Shown: positions 40,779-40,779 of the stretch, piece by piece
Position numbering within the stretch: position 1 is the stretch's first letter
Layout of the letters: each line of letters begins with the position of its first letter
Assembly (NCBI GenBank): GCA_903835555.1
Contig: CAILNN010000040.1
Location: forward strand, 1-40,779
Length of the DNA: 40,779 nucleotides
Direction of reading: 5' to 3'
Origin: an uncultured Verrucomicrobiota bacterium
Lineage (GTDB): Bacteria > Verrucomicrobiota > Verrucomicrobiia > Limisphaerales > UBA9464
Made by a program: the position numbers and the translations under genes
Notes under the pieces: model-generated
The model's input: only the letters and a program-made list of their open reading frames with translations
Told to the model about the DNA's origin: nothing
The model's database searches: none

Positions 40779-40779
40779 A

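Overview
The window looks like a chromosome segment of a Verrucomicrobiota bacterium, probably of the Limisphaerales/Pedosphaera type; this is inferred from gene content and I could not place it by search. The pointers are the adjacent DUF1501 and DUF1549/DUF1553 (Planctomycete cytochrome C) genes, a PEP-CTERM protein beside a large exopolysaccharide locus, a short zinc-ribbon protein of the type seen in the Planctomycetes/Verrucomicrobia group, a secreted BNR-repeat protein ending in an FYREVRVP-like tail, and many short GC-rich palindromic repeats between genes.

Layout. 0.1-4.6 kb: a secreted fusion of a sugar-isomerase-like TIM barrel with a serine beta-lactamase-like domain, a Phd/VapC toxin-antitoxin pair, and a secreted BNR/sialidase-like protein. 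4.7-9.0 kb: an HxlR regulator divergent from a compact operon of two alpha/beta hydrolases, an SDR reductase, a 4-oxalocrotonate-type tautomerase and a flavodoxin-like quinone reductase fused to a muconolactone-isomerase-like domain. The set suggests handling of quinones or aromatic ring-cleavage products. 9.1-15.0 kb: a zinc-ribbon microprotein, a 162-bp mobile element (copy 1), the ComM/YifB ATPase and the DUF1549-DUF1501 pair. 15.1-20.0 kb: a repeat-rich accessory stretch in which palindrome clusters separate an orphan protein, a core-deleted RtcB-like protein, a HEPN/MNT pair and an unknown secreted protein. 20.0-22.0 kb: a PEP-CTERM protein with a terminator, a near-perfect sigma-54 promoter and an upstream ATTGCA array, then a Fic-like protein lacking its catalytic domain. 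22.0-24.0 kb: pheS and an MTA phosphorylase.

24.0 kb to the right edge is one long minus-strand exopolysaccharide operon, most genes joined by ATGA overlaps or gaps of a few bases. In transcription order it holds an alkaline-phosphatase-superfamily protein (cut by the edge), an FkbM methyltransferase, the 162-bp element (copy 2), a GT4, a Wzx-type flippase, a GT2, a GT4, a nucleotidyltransferase-like protein, a GT4, a small membrane protein, a WecG/TagA-type GT26 fused to two STAS domains, another GT4, a Wzc-like co-polymerase with a ruined P-loop, two Wza-like export proteins and a membrane-anchored dual-specificity phosphatase. No initiating sugar-phosphate transferase, Wzy polymerase or exosortase is in the window; they may lie beyond the right edge or elsewhere. 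Together these genes should build a lipid-linked oligosaccharide, flip it, control its length and export it.

The most unusual points are the GT26-STAS-STAS fusion, the sigma-54/ATTGCA control region of the PEP-CTERM gene, the RtcB-like and Fic-like proteins that both keep their ends but lack the catalytic middle, the 162-bp inverted-repeat element that supplies a start codon to a glycosyltransferase, and the quinone reductase-muconolactone isomerase fusion. No rRNA, tRNA, CRISPR array or intact transposase gene was seen.
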